Source of the DNA: a virus
Direction: 5' to 3' (one strand)
IMG/VR virus record: IMGVR_UViG_3300032208_000014
Location: 1 to 57,328 of that record
DNA: 57,328 nt
Shown here: piece by piece, positions 56,613 to 57,328 of the stretch
Numbering within the stretch: the stretch's first letter is position 1
Layout: the number at the start of each line of letters is the position of its first letter
Program-made: the position numbers and the translations under genes
The notes under the pieces: model-generated
What the model was told of the DNA's origin: nothing
The model's database searches: none
Seen by the model: the letters and a program-made list of their open reading frames with translations, nothing else

Positions 56613-56791
56613 ATCCACAATGCTCCGTCCCAATAATCTTCATTAGCGCAATTGATTGCCTCTTTTGGAGACAGGCCGTCCTGATAGTAATCATACCAGC
56701 TGGCATCAGGTAGATCATCGATGCCTAGACCAATAAGAGAAGACACGATTTTGTCGCACTGCTCATACCATTTCATGAATTTATTTTCCAT
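56609..56791 (-). CDS. Small acidic protein
   Basis: At 60 residues from ATG 56791 (GGAGG). It reads NKFMKWYEQCDKIVSSLIGL, GIDDLPDASWYDYYQDGLSP, typical of small phage proteins. It starts 22 nt after a terminator hairpin, so it may be read by leaky termination. Confidence 0.6.
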   Translation of the reverse strand: MENKFMKWYEQCDKIVSSLIGLGIDDLPDASWYDYYQDGLSPKEAINCANEDYWDGALWI

Positions 56792-56807
56792 TGTTACCTC
56801 CATAGGA

Positions 56808-56835
56808 AAATTGGCTAGGCCATGATGGCCTAGCC
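56808..56835 (-). terminator. Terminator hairpin
   Basis: A perfect 10-bp inverted repeat GGCTAGGCCA (56813-56822) and TGGCCTAGCC (56826-56835) with a 3-nt loop, followed on the minus strand by AATTTT. It lies between the genes at 56843-57085 and 56609-56791. Confidence 0.75.
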
Positions 56836-56842
56836 TAGGTGA

Positions 56843-57085
56843 TTATTTCCAAGTAAACATTTTGCGTGTTTGCGTGTATGCCTCTTTAGCGGCATATTGA
56901 AAATCCTGCTCTTGATAAAAAGCATAGCCTGCGTCAACCGCTAGCGACTGCGTGTCTTTCAAGCGAGCTTGTGTTTTCTTGATAATTTCCTTCAGGTGAT
57001 AAACCTCAGCCTGCATGGCCTCTTTGTCACCTGAAGTAGCTAATTTCTTAGCGGCAGTTAAGTCTTTTTGGATTTGATGTAACAT
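56843..57085 (-). CDS. Helical coiled-coil protein, first gene of the right arm
   Basis: At 80 residues (MLHQIQKDLTAAKKLATSGD, EVYHLKEIIKKTQARLKDTQ), helical and Lys/Gln-rich. ATG 57085 has GGAGG upstream, and its promoter is at 57123-57151. The first gene read leftward from the palindrome array, so probably early. Function unknown. Confidence 0.65.
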   Translation of the reverse strand: MLHQIQKDLTAAKKLATSGDKEAMQAEVYHLKEIIKKTQARLKDTQSLAVDAGYAFYQEQDFQYAAKEAYTQTRKMFTWK

Positions 57086-57122
57086 AATCTTACCTCCATA
57101 GTTTGGTTATGTTTACCTAGTA

Positions 57123-57151
57123 AACATAATACTTAAACATATAAAAAACAA
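57123..57151 (-). promoter_or_regulatory. Sigma70-like promoter, minus strand
   Basis: TTGTTT, 17-nt spacer, TATGTT (same -10 as at 44788). It reads leftward into the gene at 57085 and lies about 20 nt from the first palindrome of the array. Confidence 0.75.
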
Positions 57152-57172
57152 GTGATAAGCAGCTTTTTTTGT

Positions 57173-57313
57173 GTCAAACGTTTGACAGGCTCGGCTGGTC
57201 CTGGCGTCAAATTACTGACGCGTTTGTCAAATTATTGACTTGACAAGGGGTTACTTGGGGTATTTCGGACGGGTCGTCAAATTATTGACACCCCACCCCG
57301 TCAAATTTTTGAC
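57173..57313. repeat. Array of five 14-bp palindromic GTCAAA sites
   Basis: Five sites of the form GTCAAxxxxxTGAC start at 57173, 57206, 57226, 57276 and 57300. The first (GTCAAACGTTTGAC) is a perfect palindrome; two are GTCAAATTATTGAC. Gaps between starts are 33, 20, 50 and 24 bp. TTGAC half-sites resemble -35 boxes. No gene lies in 57086-57328. Probably an operator or origin cluster controlling divergent transcription. Confidence 0.8.
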
Positions 57314-57328
57314 GGGTCTGTGCCGCCC

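Noticed and set aside
1-57328. tRNA genes
   Set aside because: Scanning by eye for the T-loop GTTCGA-type pattern with a matching acceptor stem found none; the G-rich GTTCGGG tracts are not part of clover-leaf folds. A covariance search would be decisive.

Overview
The window looks like a near-complete or complete genome of a tailed double-stranded DNA phage from the sea, with a podovirus-type virion. A P22-like portal, a scaffold, a coat protein, connector proteins, a P22 gp10-like stabilisation protein, three large ejection-type proteins and no tape-measure or sheath gene support this. Many small proteins have the look of families known from uncultured marine (uvMED-type) phages. The length is similar to that of the SAR116 phage HMO-2011, but a relationship was not tested. 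I see no integrase, phage repressor, tRNA, CRISPR array or insertion sequence.

Layout. (1) 0.07-37.86 kb, plus strand, late block: GNAT, terminase large subunit, portal, holin-like membrane proteins, small cysteine proteins, a GroES homologue, scaffold, coat protein and terminator (12.2 kb). Next come four tiny very basic proteins, connector proteins, a 10 kb array of short tail-fibre genes (C1q-like and related modules), the gp10-like hub, ejection proteins, a T4-type lysozyme and a PD-(D/E)XK nuclease. A bidirectional terminator closes the block at 37.9 kb. (2) 37.9-44.7 kb, minus strand, replication: family A DNA polymerase, UvrD-like helicase, AlpA-like HTH, archaeo-eukaryotic-type primase, SSB-like protein. 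(3) 44.8-48.3 kb, plus strand, from a strong sigma70-like promoter: SNF2-type helicase, zinc ribbon, XF1762-type protein, and a PP-loop (PAPS-reductase-like) protein ending in a clamp-binding motif. (4) 48.4-52.4 kb, minus strand: C5-cytosine methyltransferase and many tiny genes. One of these carries a copy of the coat protein N-terminal peptide plus an AT-hook. (5) 52.5-53.7 kb, plus-strand island: an iteron-like array, terminase small subunit and a nuclease. (6) 53.7-57.1 kb, minus strand: small, probably early genes in short units with their own promoters and terminators, interspersed with G-rich islands. (7) 57.17-57.31 kb: five palindromic GTCAAA-type sites. If the window ends are joined, the last site supplies the -35 of a promoter whose -10 is at bases 3-8, which suggests a circular map.

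How the genes work together. The minus-strand small genes and the 44.8 kb operon look early (host takeover, DNA modification or protection). The 37.9-44.7 kb operon replicates DNA. The 37 kb plus-strand block builds the virion and lyses the cell. The most unusual features are the coat-peptide/AT-hook protein, the two repeat arrays, the SSB-tail motif on the primase, the clamp motif on the PP-loop protein, the modular fibre array and the cluster of very basic small proteins.
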